Of a stretch of DNA of 64,000 nucleotides, positions 63,477 through 64,000 are shown in pieces. How positions within the stretch are numbered: position 1 is the first letter of the stretch; the number at the start of each line of letters is the position of its first letter. The notes beneath the pieces are model-generated. The model was given only the letters and a program-made list of their open reading frames with translations, was not told the origin of the DNA and did not search any database. Location of the stretch: the NCBI GenBank assembly GCA_013820875.1, contig JACDHS010000004.1:1-64000 (forward strand), read 5' to 3'. This stretch comes from Verrucomicrobiota bacterium (GTDB lineage: Bacteria > Verrucomicrobiota > Verrucomicrobiia > Limisphaerales > JACDHS01). The position numbers were made by a program, and so were the translations under genes.

Positions 63477-63498
63477 TAACCGCTGATCTTCGCTAATA
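63477..63498. repeat. inverted copy of the short AGCGGTTAA motif
   Basis: TTAACCGCTGATCTTCGCTA is the reverse complement of the motif seen at 98-129, with one change. It lies 18 bases after mrp. Confidence 0.5.
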
Positions 63499-63661
63499 GG
63501 CCCCAATGGGAGTAGCGGAGCGAAACAAAGGATTTCACCCAACAAACGGTGCCCCCTTTTCTTCCATTCCCACTGCCGAGAAACCGGTTTAAGATCCCGG
63601 CACTGACGCCTTGCCTCAAGTGACTTCAAAAGGAAAAGCTGAGTTTGGGCGCAAAATGACG

Positions 63662-64000
63662 AAAAAAGGGATTTTTGACACCCAACACACCTTGCTGAGG
63701 GTCAAAAAAGCCTTTTTACGACCTCCGCAAGGTTTGCGGACAGTCAAAAATCCCTTTTTTGACACCCAGCAACCTTTGCTGACTCCCCAAAAACCCTTTT
63801 TCGACACCCAACACACCTTGTTGAAGGTCAAAAATCCCTTTTTGCGACCTTCGCAAGGTTTGCGGACAGTCAAAAAACCCTTTTTGAGGAGTGCGCAAGG
63901 TGTGTTGACAGTCAAAAATCCGTTTTTTGGCGGCCAACACACCTTGCTGACTCCCAAAAATCCCTTTTTTGCCGGTCCGCAGACCCTCCACGGGAAGCCT
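63662..64000. repeat. array D: 42-bp tandem units with variable, compensated palindromes
   Basis: About eight units up to the window end. The linker GTCAAAAA-TCCC-TTTTTTGAC is itself an inverted repeat. The 15-base core differs between units but usually stays self-complementary: CCGCAAGGTTTGCGG, CAGCAACCTTTGCTG, CAACACACCTTGTTG. One unit (about 63892-63906) is a hybrid of two core types. The array probably continues beyond the window. Confidence 0.85.

Overview
The window looks like chromosomal DNA of a Verrucomicrobiota bacterium, probably near the Pedosphaera/Limisphaerales group. This is inferred from gene content, not from a marker gene: an H-X9-DG type prepilin, a run of formylglycine sulfatases, a PQQ-type sugar dehydrogenase, a YlbF-like protein with a Cys-rich tail, small AraC regulators, and many intergenic palindromic repeats. 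About 45 protein genes, one tRNA and at least seven repeat structures can be supported.

Layout. 1-400: relic of a dispersed repeat and the terminator of a YlbF-like gene. 1017-5878 (+): TonB-dependent receptor, YfiR-like periplasmic protein, HAMP/PAS histidine kinase and single-domain response regulator, a tightly overlapping sensory operon. 5915-20522 (-): respiratory complex I in the order nuoB-C-D-E-F-G-H-I-J-K-L-M-N. nuoA is absent, a small DUF2442 gene sits between nuoF and nuoG, and a tRNA-Gln lies on the opposite strand between nuoE and nuoF. A perfect CRP/FNR-type site lies 67 bp upstream of nuoB. 20523-23782: a 10-copy tandem repeat, a secreted-protein gene with a homopolymer frameshift, a DUF3592 membrane protein and a prepilin relic. 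23783-34531 (-): three sulfatases, a YdeP-type molybdopterin oxidoreductase, a short aldehyde-dehydrogenase homologue, Nudix, GNAT, RNase III and a Cys-pair protein. 34672-44925: sugar dehydrogenase, secreted PGRP-type amidase, an isoprenoid-type set (geranylgeranyl-reductase-like flavoprotein, AttH/CrtC-like lipoprotein, UbiA family), a TMTC-like TPR membrane protein and a GT9 glycosyltransferase. 44926-46106: a long inverted repeat and a 9-copy tandem repeat. 46107-50941: small lipoprotein, purD, an S41-like protein without the expected serine, and dacB (PBP4). 51028-62321: an AraC-type regulator and then a long + strand run of envelope genes. 62416-63459: mrp. 63660-64000: a fourth palindromic tandem array running off the end.

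Two things are the best candidates for something undescribed. (1) The 52065-62321 run. It opens with a secreted 8-cysteine peptide, a membrane-anchored CxxC protein and a MauE/DoxX-like four-helix protein with a CxC motif, which together look like a peptide with its own redox-maturation partners. It continues with a fusion of an O-antigen ligase/polymerase membrane domain to a GT51 peptidoglycan glycosyltransferase, two tandem lipoprotein DUF4015 putative glycoside hydrolases, a prepilin, a hydrolase-transglutaminase fusion whose catalytic residues look lost, and a beta-lactamase-family hydrolase. Several starts and stops overlap as ATGA, consistent with co-translation. (2) Four unrelated-sequence tandem arrays (periods 42, 43, 41 and 42 bp), all intergenic and all built around a palindrome. 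The period is about four turns of B-DNA, and in the last array the palindrome arms vary in a compensated way.

Limits: all functions are read from motifs by eye. No database search, structure prediction or codon statistics were run, and transmembrane and domain borders are approximate.
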